From positions 17,716-81,715 of the forward strand of contig NZ_JBFHJW010000011.1 of assembly GCF_041595635.1 (NCBI RefSeq): a DNA stretch of 64,000 nt, given 5' to 3'. A program made the position numbers and the translations under genes. This stretch comes from Labilibaculum sp041595635 (GTDB taxonomy: Bacteria; Bacteroidota; Bacteroidia; Bacteroidales; Marinifilaceae). Below, in pieces: positions 8,972 through 17,768 of the stretch. Numbering within the stretch: the stretch's first letter is position 1; each line of letters opens with the position of its first letter. The notes beneath the pieces are model-generated. The model ran no database searches. It worked only from the letters and a program-made list of their open reading frames with translations, and was not told the DNA's origin.

Positions 8972-9694
8972 TTATAAGAGTTGTTCTCCTCCATCGCAAA
9001 AAAGTATTTGTCCTGTAAGATTTTGATTATCCAATATGTAATCCAACGATTGCAGAATGGGCAAAATTCCACCAGCCTCCTTCATTGGTGTCCGTTCTGC
9101 CATTTTATTCAAATACGATTGCCCCCGATTCTCTGGCGGCAAGGTTGCTCCTGGTGCAATTCCATTCACCCTTATTGCTGGTGAAAATTCAAGAGCCGAC
9201 ATTTTCGTAAGATGAGCGAATGCTACTTTCGATAGACTATAAGCAGCATGAGAACTAGAATAAGTCGTAATTCGTGTATCCAATAAATTAATAATTACCC
9301 CTATCTGGCTATTCATTGCATAATCTCTGCATAAAATAAAAGGAGCCATTAAATTTACATTCATTTGATTTTGTAGCAATTCTACGCTCGTTTCCTGAAT
9401 TACACCCGAATCAAATACCGATGCATTGTTTACCAAAACATCTATTTTCTCAAAATGCAAAAGAACCTTATCCATGCAAGTCTCAACATCATTAATGCGA
9501 CTTAAATTACATTTAAAAATTTTAAATTTCTGATCAGGATACGTCTCCATCAGGAAAGCTTGCAAAGCTATTGCATCATTTTTAGACGAATTATAATGAA
9601 TCGCAATATCGAATCCATTTTTTGCCATATGCATAGCAATCGATTTTCCTATTCTTTTAGCAGCACCCGTTATCAAAGCGGTTTTATTCCTCAT
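8972..9694 (-). CDS. folM: pteridine-reductase-like SDR (FolM-like dihydromonapterin reductase)
   Basis: The 240-residue product is a classical short-chain dehydrogenase. Its nucleotide-binding motif TGAAKRIG (residues 9-16) carries the Arg of the TGxxxRxG form typical of pteridine reductases. NNAS lies near residue 90 and the catalytic Tyr/Lys are in YSLSK. It matches E. coli FolM in length and in ending with a DGG motif. The expected reaction is NADPH-dependent reduction of dihydromonapterin (or dihydrofolate). Position as first gene of the folM-folX-folK operon supports this over a generic SDR role. The divergent gene at 9881 shares the upstream region. Confidence 0.78.
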   Translation of the reverse strand: MRNKTALITGAAKRIGKSIAMHMAKNGFDIAIHYNSSKNDAIALQAFLMETYPDQKFKIFKCNLSRINDVETCMDKVLLHFEKIDVLVNNASVFDSGVIQETSVELLQNQMNVNLMAPFILCRDYAMNSQIGVIINLLDTRITTYSSSHAAYSLSKVAFAHLTKMSALEFSPAIRVNGIAPGATLPPENRGQSYLNKMAERTPMKEAGGILPILQSLDYILDNQNLTGQILFCDGGEQLL

Positions 9695-9880
9695 ACAGTC
9701 TACGGTTTACTCTAAAGTTAATGAATATCTGCGCTGATAAAAAGTTTCCCATAAATTATTTTTGATTCAACAAATCGATTAATTTCTGAAGAAAATTGAA
9801 ATAAAATAATCAGAATATGTATTTTGCATGTTGATTTAAAAAAATGCACCCAAGCATCCTTTCGCAAATGAATTATAAAT

Positions 9881-10540
9881 ATGACAAAAATTGAAATCGA
9901 AGCGGGTTTACAAGAAATTTGCCCTTCGCTCCAACTGGGAATTATTCAATGTAAAGTAAATACTAAAGAAGAAAACCCAAATCTTTGGCAATTGATTAAT
10001 GAAACCACTATAAATATCCAACAAAACCTGGCTATTCCTGCTATAGCCGATATACCTGCCATAAAAAGCTCTAAAAAAGCATACCGAGCTATCGGAAAAG
10101 ATCCAAGTCGATATCGCCTATCGGCAGAATCCCTTTTACGAAGAATTGTGAACGGAAAAGGCTTATACAAAATCAATAATGTAGTGGATTTATTAAATTT
10201 GGCATCCATTAAAAGTGGTTTTTCAATAGGAGGATACAATGCTGATAAAATAGAAGGAACGGTTCGCTTTGGAATTGGAAAAGCCGACGAAATCTATCAA
10301 GGAATTGGGCGAGGTAAATTAAACATTGATAAATTACCCATTTTCAGAGATCAACAAGGAGCTTTTGGAAGTCCTACAAGCGATTCGTTACGAACTCAGA
10401 TTGATGAAAGCTGCAGCAACTTTCTGATGATAATAATAAGTTTTCAGTCTGAAAATGGTTTAACTGAAGCCATGGATGTAGCAATTAATCTGCTAAAAGA
10501 ATATGCCGAAGCTGAACAGATACAAAAAACAATGCTCTAA
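9881..10540 (+). CDS. free-standing B3/B4 tRNA-binding domain protein (PheT-related)
   Basis: The 219-residue product resembles the B3/B4 editing module of the phenylalanyl-tRNA synthetase beta subunit as a stand-alone protein. The characteristic stretch YRAIGKDPSRYRLSAESLLRR, split here as YRAIGKDPSRYR then LSAESLLRR, is followed by LLNLASIKSGFSIGGYNADK and later RDQQGAFGSPTSDSLRT. In PheRS this module hydrolyses mischarged Tyr-tRNA(Phe). Stand-alone versions may edit mischarged tRNA or D-aminoacyl-tRNA, but substrates are generally unproven. It is a cytoplasmic single gene, convergent with tonB at 10588. Confidence 0.82.
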   Translation: MTKIEIEAGLQEICPSLQLGIIQCKVNTKEENPNLWQLINETTINIQQNLAIPAIADIPAIKSSKKAYRAIGKDPSRYRLSAESLLRRIVNGKGLYKINNVVDLLNLASIKSGFSIGGYNADKIEGTVRFGIGKADEIYQGIGRGKLNIDKLPIFRDQQGAFGSPTSDSLRTQIDESCSNFLMIIISFQSENGLTEAMDVAINLLKEYAEAEQIQKTML

Positions 10541-10542
10541 TA

Positions 10543-10570
10543 GAAAGGCCTACCGAACAAACGGCAGACC
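10543..10570 (-). terminator. hairpin terminator for the TonB gene at 10588
   Basis: Arms 10547-10555 and 10562-10570 form a 9-bp stem on the minus-strand transcript with two G-U pairs and a 6-nt loop, followed by TTTCTA. It lies in the 47-bp gap between convergent genes. On the plus strand the two wobble positions become mismatches, so it favours the minus gene. Confidence 0.55.
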
Positions 10571-10587
10571 CTATTTTTATAATTTAA

Positions 10588-11304
10588 TTACTGAAGTACA
10601 AAGTTAATTACTGATGTATAAGAAACTCTTACTGGTTTTCCTCTTTGTCTGCCAGGTTCGAATTTAGGTAAGTTCTTAATTACCCTCATAGCCTCCTGAT
10701 CTAGAGATGCATCAATTCCACGAAGTAATTGTACCTTTGTTACACTTCCATCTTTATCAACTACAAAACTAACAAACACTCGTCCTGTAATATTATTTTC
10801 CTGAGCAATTACAGGGTATCGAATACTTGAGTTAATGTAGCGGTAAAGCTCCAAATCTCCTTCTGTTTTATTCTTGCAAATTTCAGGTCTGAAGATTGGC
10901 ATTTCCTCTACAATCACAAAAACTTTTGCTTCTTCATCTACTTCTTCTTCTTCAAAAACTTCCTGTGGTTCAATTTCAACTTCAGTTTCCTGATTAAAAG
11001 CTTCCTCAACAATCTCAATTTCAGTTTCCAATTCTGTATTGTCCTCAACAATCGTAATTATATCTGTCAATTGTATTTTTGGCGGTAGCTTTGGTTTTTC
11101 CTTAATTTCTTCCTGTCGAGTTATAGGAACTAATTCTTCATCCAACTTCACATCAATAAAATCCCCTATTTCGACCACCTCTCGTACTTTTGTTGGCCAT
11201 TCAAAAGAAATTAATGTCAAAGCCAAAGCCAAAGCCAATCCTATTTCAAAAAACAAGGATTTACGTTTCTCTAAATCGGCATTTGGGTTCTTTTTGGGAA
11301 TCAT
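10588..11304 (-). CDS. TonB family energy-transducer-like protein
   Basis: The 238-residue product has one N-terminal membrane anchor (about residues 17-37, EIGLALALALTLISF), a Glu/Val-rich periplasmic linker and a C-terminal TonB domain. That domain has the Bacteroidota pattern YPVIAQENNITGRVFVSFVV then LPKFEPGRQRGKPVRVSY. TonB proteins transmit proton-motive force from ExbBD to outer-membrane receptors; no exbBD is visible here. The linker is acidic rather than Pro-Lys-rich. It is paralogous to the protein at 11619 and to the TonB repeats of the M56 protein, which suggests duplication of one module within the BlaI locus. Confidence 0.85.
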   Translation of the reverse strand: MIPKKNPNADLEKRKSLFFEIGLALALALTLISFEWPTKVREVVEIGDFIDVKLDEELVPITRQEEIKEKPKLPPKIQLTDIITIVEDNTELETEIEIVEEAFNQETEVEIEPQEVFEEEEVDEEAKVFVIVEEMPIFRPEICKNKTEGDLELYRYINSSIRYPVIAQENNITGRVFVSFVVDKDGSVTKVQLLRGIDASLDQEAMRVIKNLPKFEPGRQRGKPVRVSYTSVINFVLQ

Positions 11305-11618
11305 AACTAAACATTTTATAGATTATAAGAGCAGTTTAATAGTGACCATAAACGAACATCACCTTAAAACCTGATAATGTTCAGATTAAAGTCCTCATAA
11401 GAGGATGAGTTCAAAGAACGTCTAGTATTTGTAATATACGCATTTTACTTGTATTTGTTTCAATCTACAAAGGACTTATGTACAATCAAATTCTTTTAAA
11501 TCCCATTTTAAACCCTATTTTTAGAACAAGATAAGTAGTAAAGCTTTTCGATCCCTTCTATTATCTATACGACTCTTTAATAAACTAAATAATTAGTTAT
11601 AGTATTCAAATAAAAAAT
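11305..11618. other. intergenic region between two tonB-like genes
   Basis: This 314-bp AT-rich stretch has no coding frame. It contains the dyad ACTAAATAATTAGT (11584-11597), related to the sites upstream of blaI and the second tonB gene. It also contains a small TCCTC-ATAA-GAGGA hairpin near 11395. The promoter of the 10588 gene should lie here. Confidence 0.5.
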
Positions 11619-12320
11619 CTAGTGCAGAACAAAAGAAATATAACCACTAAACCAAACACTTACAGGCTTATCCCTCTGCATTCCAGGTTTAAATTTTGAT
11701 AAATTTTTAACCACTCGTATGGCCTCCTGATCTAATGATGGGTCAACAGGTCTCATTACTTGTACTTGATCTATATTTCCTGTTTTCGTAACAACAAAGC
11801 GAACATACACTTTACCTTCAATTCCATTTTCCTGTGCTATCAAAGGATATTTAGTTCTTTTTTGCATACTGATGAATAAATCCTTTAATCCTTCCTCGTA
11901 GGTACTATTCTTTGAAGGATTAAAAATTGGCATCTGCTCTACCAGAACAAAAGGCACATCTTCAACCACTTCCAAATCTTCAGTAACATCTTTAATTAGA
12001 TAGGAATCATCCTCACTCACATCTGAATCTTTAATTTCAAGATCAGGTACGTCCTCATCATCATTAGCAAGAATAAGACTTGTAAGCTCAATAGGTTGAA
12101 TAACTGGTATTTCCTTCGGTCTGGGTTTGTCCTGAACCGTAATTGGCACAATTTCATCCATTTCCTCTAGAGCGTCAAAAGTCAAGTCTTCCGATTTTTT
12201 AACGGGCGACTTGTATTCAAAGGCCATTAGTACAAAAAAAAGGCTCAATAAAATTCCGATTTGAAAAAACAAAGTTCTTTTCGATTCCAAATCATAGCGA
12301 GGGTATTTTTTCACTTCCAT
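11619..12320 (-). CDS. TonB family energy-transducer-like protein
   Basis: The 233-residue product has an N-terminal anchor (IGILLSLFFVLMAFEY, about residues 21-36), an acidic Asp/Glu linker and a C-terminal TonB domain (YPLIAQENGIEGKVYVRFVV, then LSKFKPGMQRDKPVSVWF). It closely resembles the 238-residue neighbour. Both share the phrase EQMPIF or EEMPIF ahead of the domain, also seen as DQMPVF and EKMPKF in the M56 protein. It follows the M56 gene in the same direction after 99 bp. That gap holds two dyads likely to bind BlaI, so this gene may have its own regulated promoter. Confidence 0.85.
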   Translation of the reverse strand: MEVKKYPRYDLESKRTLFFQIGILLSLFFVLMAFEYKSPVKKSEDLTFDALEEMDEIVPITVQDKPRPKEIPVIQPIELTSLILANDDEDVPDLEIKDSDVSEDDSYLIKDVTEDLEVVEDVPFVLVEQMPIFNPSKNSTYEEGLKDLFISMQKRTKYPLIAQENGIEGKVYVRFVVTKTGNIDQVQVMRPVDPSLDQEAIRVVKNLSKFKPGMQRDKPVSVWFSGYISFVLH

Positions 12321-12365
12321 AATAACGATTTTTGGTTAAATAATACAAAGTAACTAGACCTTATT

Positions 12366-12399
12366 ACTAAGAACTTAGTTTGTCAACTAAATTCTTAGT
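12366..12399. promoter_or_regulatory. tandem dyads, candidate BlaI operators upstream of tonB
   Basis: Two 14-bp dyads, ACTAAGAACTTAGT (12366-12379) and ACTAAATTCTTAGT (12386-12399), have starts exactly 20 bp apart, about two helical turns, 46-79 bp before the tonB start. The same ACTA-N6-TAGT form occurs in the blaI promoter (14670-14683). A near-consensus -7 (TTACTTTG, complement of 12346-12353) places the -33 region inside the first dyad. Confidence 0.55.
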
Positions 12400-12419
12400 T
12401 AATGTAAATAAAAAAATTA

Positions 12420-14243
12420 TTATTTAAGCGAGAAACGAATAGGAATTGTATAATTAACATCAACTTTCTTTGCCGATTGCTCTCCAGGAATCCATTTTGG
12501 CATGCTATTAACCACTCGCAAAGCTTCCCGATTCAATTCAACATTTGCTCCTTTAATTATTCTGGCGTTCGCAATACCTCCATCTGATTTAACGACAAAT
12601 TGGACAAAAACCAATCCTTCATAACCTTGTTCTACAGCTAAAAACGGGTATTGAATTTCTCGTACAATGTATTTTCTCAAACTACCATTAACACCCAGGA
12701 ATTTTGGCATTTTCTCAACCACGTTATGCTGTTTGTTTATTTTATTTTTTGCCTTCAACACTTTATCGAGATGATAATCGGATGGATTCTTTATTTTTGA
12801 TAAAATAGGTTTTGGCAATGAAACTGGCTTCTCGATAAAGCCATTCAACTGGAAGTTAACAGGCACAGTATAAGCAATGTTTACCAACTCACCATCATGC
12901 TTAGCAGGCATCCATTTAGGAAGAGATTTAACAACTCGCAAAGCTTCCGTATTTAAAAGAGAATGAACACCTCTTGCCAATGATACATTCTTAACATATC
13001 CTTCTTTGCTAACCACAAAAGAGACGAACACTCTTCCTTCAATTTTATTTTTTCGTGCAAGCTTAGGATAATGAACGTGTTGTTCCATGTAGTTCTGAAG
13101 AGCAATAACTCCTCCTGGAAAAACAGGCATTTGATCGCTAATGGTCTTTCTTTCTTCAGAATTAGTGTTTTCTTTATATTCTAGACTGCTTATTTTATGA
13201 CTGAAAAGAAATGATGGATGTTTTGTTTCATTTTCAGTATTAAAATTGTCTGCTTGATCCTGTAAAGGAAAAAATAAGTTCAAATCACTGGGAAGTAACT
13301 CTTTGAAAGAAAATTCTGAAGATAATTTTTCTTCCTCTTTAATTGTAAATGCGAATGCTGACAACAATAACATGCCAATTGGCATAATCAGAATTAATTT
13401 GATCAATGCTATTCTCGGTGTTTTTATTCGCCCAAGCATTGAGATTCGCTTTTTTAAGGTAGATTGACCGAAGTTATTTGCCAAACGGAACAAATCACCA
13501 CCAGCAAATTGGTTTACAATATGCTTTTTGTATTCATCTATATCTACACTTCCATTCACAACTTTATCGTCGGCTAAATATTCATGAACTTCCTGAATTG
13601 AAGACTTATAAAGCCAAACAATAGGATTCATCCAGAATAAAACTGTAAGAATTTCTATCAGTAACAGATCAAAAGTATGCAACTGTTCAACATGCACATG
13701 CTCATGAGCTATTATAGATGTAAAATTCGCTTTTTGATAATCAGCCCGACTGATAAACACGGAGTTTAGAAATGAAAATGGAGGATAATCTTCATCCATT
13801 ACTATCAAGCGGAAGCCATTGTGGTAAATAATTTCACTGCTATTAGTCCAGCGAATTAATTGAGTCAAATTTCGAAGAAACCGAATCATAAAAAGAAGAA
13901 TCCCTAAAAGGTAAACGATTCCTAAATATTGGTACCAACTTACTGTTTTTTTTATACTTGCCGTAACAACTACCTCATCGAGCATATTGCTATTTAAATA
14001 CTGATGAGAAACTTTTACCATTGCACCTATAACATGCAATGGAGATTCGATTGTACTCTAAGGTTCGGCCTGAATAGGGATTTCAAGGGTAGGAATTAGT
14101 AGGGAGGCAAGCAAGGTTAGCAAAAGGAATACACGGTTTACTCTAAAAAAAGTATCTCTTTTTAGAAAAAACCAATACAAGGCATAAAAAAACACCATAC
14201 ATATTGTCGATTGTAAAAAATATAAAATGATGCTTGTTACCAT
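12420..14243 (-). pseudogene. M56 (BlaR1-like) metallopeptidase with two TonB domains, split by an in-frame amber stop
   Basis: Reading from the ATG at 14243, the first 61 codons encode two membrane helices typical of a BlaR1/M56 N-terminus and end at a TAG (14060-14058). The same frame then stays open from 14057 to 12420. The downstream part has more membrane segments, HEHVH (HExxH zinc motif in IIAHEHVHVEQLHTFD) and EVHEYLADD, and then two TonB C-terminal domains (each with YP..A...G.EG.VFV.FVV). Joined, the protein would be about 607 residues. M56 sensors cleave or trigger cleavage of BlaI; blaI lies 12 bp upstream. Either the gene is inactivated by a single nonsense change, or UAG is read through, or the base is a sequencing error. 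A TTG at 14039 could restart translation without the first helices. Confidence 0.8.
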
Positions 14244-14255
14244 TTAATTAATCGA

Positions 14256-14630
14256 TTATCTGCTTTGCTTTTTAATTTGTTCTTCAACCATTTTCTTTAC
14301 CTCTTCTAATTCTGATAAACTCACATGTTCTTCTTTTGCAAAAAATGAAACCATATCGCGATACGAATTGGAAAAATAGTTACGAACAAAGCCTTTCATA
14401 AATTTTCTGGTATACTCTTTCTTTCCTATTAAAGGAAAATACTGATGACTTTTTCCGTAAGCAACATGACTAACAAAGCCTTTTTTCTCAAGAATCCTTG
14501 TAATAGTAGACACCGTATTGTAGGCTGGTTTTGGCTCGGGAATTTTCTCTATTATCTCTTTTATAAATGCATTTTCAAGATTCCAAAGTATCTGCATTAC
14601 TTGCTCTTCGGCTCGGGTTAACTCTTTCAT
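14256..14630 (-). CDS. blaI: BlaI/MecI/CopY family transcriptional repressor
   Basis: The 124-residue product matches the BlaI family throughout. It begins LTRAEEQVMQILW, continues PAYNTVSTITRILEKKGFV (winged-helix recognition region) and has a helical C-terminus for dimerisation (about residues 75-124). Such repressors bind dyads as dimers and are released when a cognate M56 protease is activated and the repressor is cleaved. The M56 gene starts 12 bp downstream, so the pair is an operon. A dyad in the blaI promoter spacer suggests autorepression. In Bacteroidota these pairs often control TonB-related genes rather than beta-lactamases, which fits the two tonB genes here. Confidence 0.9.
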   Translation of the reverse strand: MKELTRAEEQVMQILWNLENAFIKEIIEKIPEPKPAYNTVSTITRILEKKGFVSHVAYGKSHQYFPLIGKKEYTRKFMKGFVRNYFSNSYRDMVSFFAKEEHVSLSELEEVKKMVEEQIKKQSR

Positions 14631-14659
14631 TGATTTTAATTTTGGGTCATTTCTAGGCT

Positions 14660-14691
14660 TAAATATATAACTATAAGCTTAGTTTTACAAG
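14660..14691 (-). promoter_or_regulatory. blaI promoter with dyad operator in its spacer
   Basis: On the minus strand, TATATTTA (14667-14660) is one base from TAnnTTTG, and CTTG (14691-14688) sits 20 bp upstream as the -33 box. The dyad ACTATAAGCTTAGT (14670-14683) lies wholly in the spacer. A repressor bound there would block polymerase. An overlapping inverted repeat CTAGGCTTA/TAAGCTTAG (14653-14661, 14674-14682) is also present. Confidence 0.55.
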
Positions 14692-14759
14692 AACATCATA
14701 TATACTACCACCAACATATGACAATTAAGTATGAAATTAATAGAATATTACTCGGTATT

Positions 14760-15539
14760 TTATATTATTCGAAAGGAATCTGCATCCAAGTGAACTGGAA
14801 ATTTTCGTCTAAACTGATTTAAGTCCTCTAATTTTATTTCCAAAGTAATGATTTCTTCCTGATGATCGGCACACTTTCCCATTAGCTTTCCCTTTGCATC
14901 AAAAAGCGAAGAATCTCCAGCATAAGAAAGTCCTAATTCATCTTGTCCAATCCGATTCACGCCCACAACAAACGACTGATTTTCTATCGATCTAGCCTTT
15001 AGTAGTGTATTCCAAACATCTCTTCGGGACTCAGGCCAATTGGCAACATACAACAAAATATCATAATCATTCTTATTGCGGCTCCATACCGGAAAACGCA
15101 AATCGTAACACACCAATGGACAGATACGCCACTTGCCTAAAGTAAAAATCAATCGTTCAGTTCCACCTACAAAATGATGATCTTCCTCTCCCATTCGGAA
15201 CAAATGTCGTTTATCGTAAGAACAGAGTATTTTTTCACCATCTACACAATACAAACGATTATAATAGTCACCCTCTTCCTCCACTATGATGCTTCCCAAT
15301 ATAGCAGCATTTGTTTCTTTCGCCTGCTGTTTCATCCAATCTAATGTTATAGCGGCCTTAGGAGCAATCGCTTGTTTATTCTCCATCATAAAACCAGAGG
15401 AAAACATCTCTGGCAAAAGAATTAAATCAGTTTGATTTTTATGTGGCAAAAGTAGATCTGAAATTCGCTTTAGATTTCCTTCTACATTTCCCCAAACTAA
15501 ATCAATTTGTACTAAACTAATTTTCAAAAGATCCGACAT
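14760..15539 (-). CDS. omega-amidase / carbon-nitrogen hydrolase (YafV-like)
   Basis: The 259-residue product is a nitrilase-superfamily enzyme with the Glu-Lys-Cys triad visible: E44 in LLPEMFSSGF, K110 in YDKRHLF and C144 in PLVCYDLRFP. The wording around these residues matches the YafV/Nit2 omega-amidase branch, which hydrolyses alpha-ketoglutaramate or ketosuccinamate formed by glutamine and asparagine transaminases. No signal peptide, cytoplasmic. It starts 12 bp after the upstream (minus-strand) acyltransferase ends, so the two may be cotranscribed, though their roles do not obviously connect. Confidence 0.88.
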   Translation of the reverse strand: MSDLLKISLVQIDLVWGNVEGNLKRISDLLLPHKNQTDLILLPEMFSSGFMMENKQAIAPKAAITLDWMKQQAKETNAAILGSIIVEEEGDYYNRLYCVDGEKILCSYDKRHLFRMGEEDHHFVGGTERLIFTLGKWRICPLVCYDLRFPVWSRNKNDYDILLYVANWPESRRDVWNTLLKARSIENQSFVVGVNRIGQDELGLSYAGDSSLFDAKGKLMGKCADHQEEIITLEIKLEDLNQFRRKFPVHLDADSFRII

Positions 15540-15551
15540 TCTACTGTTAGT

Positions 15552-16100
15552 TTATAATCCTGTAGTAAATTTCTCAGGATATTTAGGTTTACTATTGGTG
15601 TATTTACTTTTGATCTTTTTCATATCCTCGTCAACATTGCCTGTAGGATAAAAAGCCTCACCACAAGATAAGGTTTTATCTTTATAATTGATTTCGGCCA
15701 AATAAATAGGAACATTAGCTTTTAAAGCAATGTAATAAAATCCTTTTTTCCATTCAGAACGCAAACTACGACTACCTTCGGGTGCCATTGATAAATACAA
15801 GGACTCCCGAGCAGCAAATTCTTTGGCTAGTTCATCGGTCATATTCCCTTTTTTCGAACGATTTACGGGAATCACGCCCCATGATTTTAAGATAATGGAA
15901 AACGGAAATACAAACATCTCTTTTTTCATGAGAACAGTAGTTGGAATGTTATGTGATAAAAAAGCTAGCTTTCCCCATATAAAATCCCAGTTAGAAGTAT
16001 GAGGAACTGCGATTACCACAGCCTTTTTAACCTGAGGAATATCTCCAATGTATTTCCATCCACACAATTGCATGAGTAACTTACTAATTTTAGCCTTCAT
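15552..16100 (-). CDS. 1-acyl-sn-glycerol-3-phosphate acyltransferase-like protein (PlsC family)
   Basis: I place the start at the ATG 16100-16098 (182 residues, MKAKISKLLMQLCGW). The frame is open further upstream to 16205, but that extension reads as an unlikely leader. The acyltransferase block I HTSNWD (HX4D) and block III PEGSRS are clear. The enzyme should transfer an acyl group to a glycerophosphate-type acceptor at the inner membrane. It is shorter than typical PlsC (about 240) and belongs to a compact branch with the motif VPHTSNWDF, whose acceptor is not established. It precedes the omega-amidase by 12 bp. Confidence 0.82.
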   Translation of the reverse strand: MKAKISKLLMQLCGWKYIGDIPQVKKAVVIAVPHTSNWDFIWGKLAFLSHNIPTTVLMKKEMFVFPFSIILKSWGVIPVNRSKKGNMTDELAKEFAARESLYLSMAPEGSRSLRSEWKKGFYYIALKANVPIYLAEINYKDKTLSCGEAFYPTGNVDEDMKKIKSKYTNSKPKYPEKFTTGL

Positions 16101-16286
16101 AATTTCCAATATAATTATTAATCGTCCTGCAAAACAATCGATTCTTTGCATACAAAACAACAGCAATGGAATATATTTTAACAGAAAAAAATATCCCAAG
16201 CTCAATAAATCTCAATAAAAACTATTATTTTGTAAAAAAACAGAGAATGTTTACAATCAACTCCAACTATATAAAACATAATTATT

Positions 16287-17297
16287 TTGGCTTTTCTACA
16301 AAAAGACGTAATTTTTTCAAGTAAATGGTTTTACAATTATTCCATTTTAATATCTGGAGCCTTTATTATGGCTGCTGGGTTTGTATTTTTTATTATACCT
16401 CACGGGATTGTTCCTGGCAGTATTTATGGTATTGGTATTATTATTAACCAATTAAGCATTGGATGGTTTCCAACGGGACTTTTTGGCCCTTTAAACCCTG
16501 CCGATTACGAAGGATTTTTCGCGGATATATTGTATCATTTTATGCATTATTCAAATGATTTATTCCGAAAATATAATGGAGGTATTCCTGTAGGGATAGC
16601 TAGTTTAGCCATTGCTCTTCCCTTGAGTTTTATTGGCATTAAACTATTGGGTCCTCGTTTTGGCATCAAAACCTTTCTGGCTTTTGTTTTTAGTGCCCTG
16701 TTTATTGATATCATTAGTGCTTGGTGGGGATATATCCCCTTGGTTGATGACATGCTTCTGTCTTGTGTTTTCGGTGGAATTTTTATTGGTTTTGGATTTG
16801 GGCTTATTATAAAAGCAAGAGCAACCTCTACAGGATCGGATATTGTTGCGATGATTGGAGCTAAATATACAGGTCTACCATTAGGTCAACTTGTTATTTA
16901 CGTTGATTCGCTTATTGTACTAAGCAGTTTATACATTAAAATGGATTGGCAGATTCCCATGTATTCATGGATTGCTCTTTTTATCATAGGAAAAGTTACC
17001 GATATTACCTTACAGGGATCTACCTACGAAAAAGCTCTTTTTATTATCTCTGATAAATATGAAGACATTAGAATAAAACTAACCAAAGATTTTAATTTAA
17101 ATGGTACTATAATTAAAGGCAACAGAACACTTGATTTAAAGGAAAAAACAATCATCTTTATTGTTGTTAACAGAAGAGAATTAGCCATGTTACAGGATTA
17201 CATTCATTCTATCGACCCTGTTGCATTTGTTTCTGTAATGGAAACCAATGAAATTCTTGGCAAAGGATTTAAATCCTTGAATGATGATTTAATCTAA
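16287..17297 (+). CDS. YitT family membrane protein (DUF161 plus DUF2179)
   Basis: The 336-residue product has about six hydrophobic segments (first at about residues 19-41), with the YitT signatures GIVPGSIYGIGIIINQLS and GLIIKARATSTGSDIVAMI. A soluble C-terminal DUF2179 domain follows (about residues 245-325, with EKALFIISDKYEDI and TIIFIVVNRREL). YitT proteins are inner-membrane proteins of unproven transport or sensing role. There is an insertion after the first two helices (FGPLNPADYEGFFADILYHF). The start is TTG; the first in-frame ATG is at residue 28, inside the first membrane helix, so TTG or another near start is preferred. Confidence 0.85.
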   Translation: MAFLQKDVIFSSKWFYNYSILISGAFIMAAGFVFFIIPHGIVPGSIYGIGIIINQLSIGWFPTGLFGPLNPADYEGFFADILYHFMHYSNDLFRKYNGGIPVGIASLAIALPLSFIGIKLLGPRFGIKTFLAFVFSALFIDIISAWWGYIPLVDDMLLSCVFGGIFIGFGFGLIIKARATSTGSDIVAMIGAKYTGLPLGQLVIYVDSLIVLSSLYIKMDWQIPMYSWIALFIIGKVTDITLQGSTYEKALFIISDKYEDIRIKLTKDFNLNGTIIKGNRTLDLKEKTIIFIVVNRRELAMLQDYIHSIDPVAFVSVMETNEILGKGFKSLNDDLI

Positions 17298-17323
17298 ATT
17301 TCAAACGTAAAGAATTAGCACTT

Positions 17324-17752
17324 ATGAAAGATTTACTAAAAATACTCAATCAACACAAAGATATTGCCTTAGCGACAGTTAATGATCAGGGATGTCCTAA
17401 GGTAAGAATCTTTCAAATTATGCAATTGAACGATAACGATTTGTTCTTTTCCACTGCAAAAAACAAGGAAGTTTATTTTCAATTACGAGAAAATCCGAAA
17501 GTTGAATTGGTAAGCTGGCACAATAATGTTTCGATTCGAATAGCTGGAACGGCTAGTTTTGATGTACCGAAAGAAACGCAAGAAAAGATTTTTGAGAACA
17601 GCAAAACACTTCATGAAATTTACCAGACTTGCGACAATCCTAATTTAACTTTTTTCAGAATTACAATAGAATGGGCTAAACTACTCGATTTAAACGCTAC
17701 TCCTCCTCGTCGTGAATTTTTCGACAGAAAGGATGAGTCTTCTAAAGAATAA
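17324..17752 (+). CDS. pyridoxamine 5'-phosphate oxidase-like FMN-binding protein
   Basis: The 142-residue product fits the small split-barrel flavin family: KDIALATVNDQGCPKVRIFQ at the N-terminus, then DLFFSTAKNKEVYFQLRENP and VELVSWHNNVSIRIAGTA. It ends ATPPRREFFDRK. Members bind FMN or F420/heme and act as reductases or stress proteins; this branch is annotated only at family level. It lacks the C-terminal RLSDR-type residues expected of PdxH. It follows the YitT gene by 26 bp on the same strand. Confidence 0.8.
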   Translation: MKDLLKILNQHKDIALATVNDQGCPKVRIFQIMQLNDNDLFFSTAKNKEVYFQLRENPKVELVSWHNNVSIRIAGTASFDVPKETQEKIFENSKTLHEIYQTCDNPNLTFFRITIEWAKLLDLNATPPRREFFDRKDESSKE

Positions 17753-17768
17753 ATTTAATTCATTGTAA

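Noticed and set aside
11395..11416. TCCTC-ATAA-GAGGA hairpin in the tonB intergenic region
   Set aside because: The stem is short, with no T tract and no position relative to a gene end that would support a terminator.
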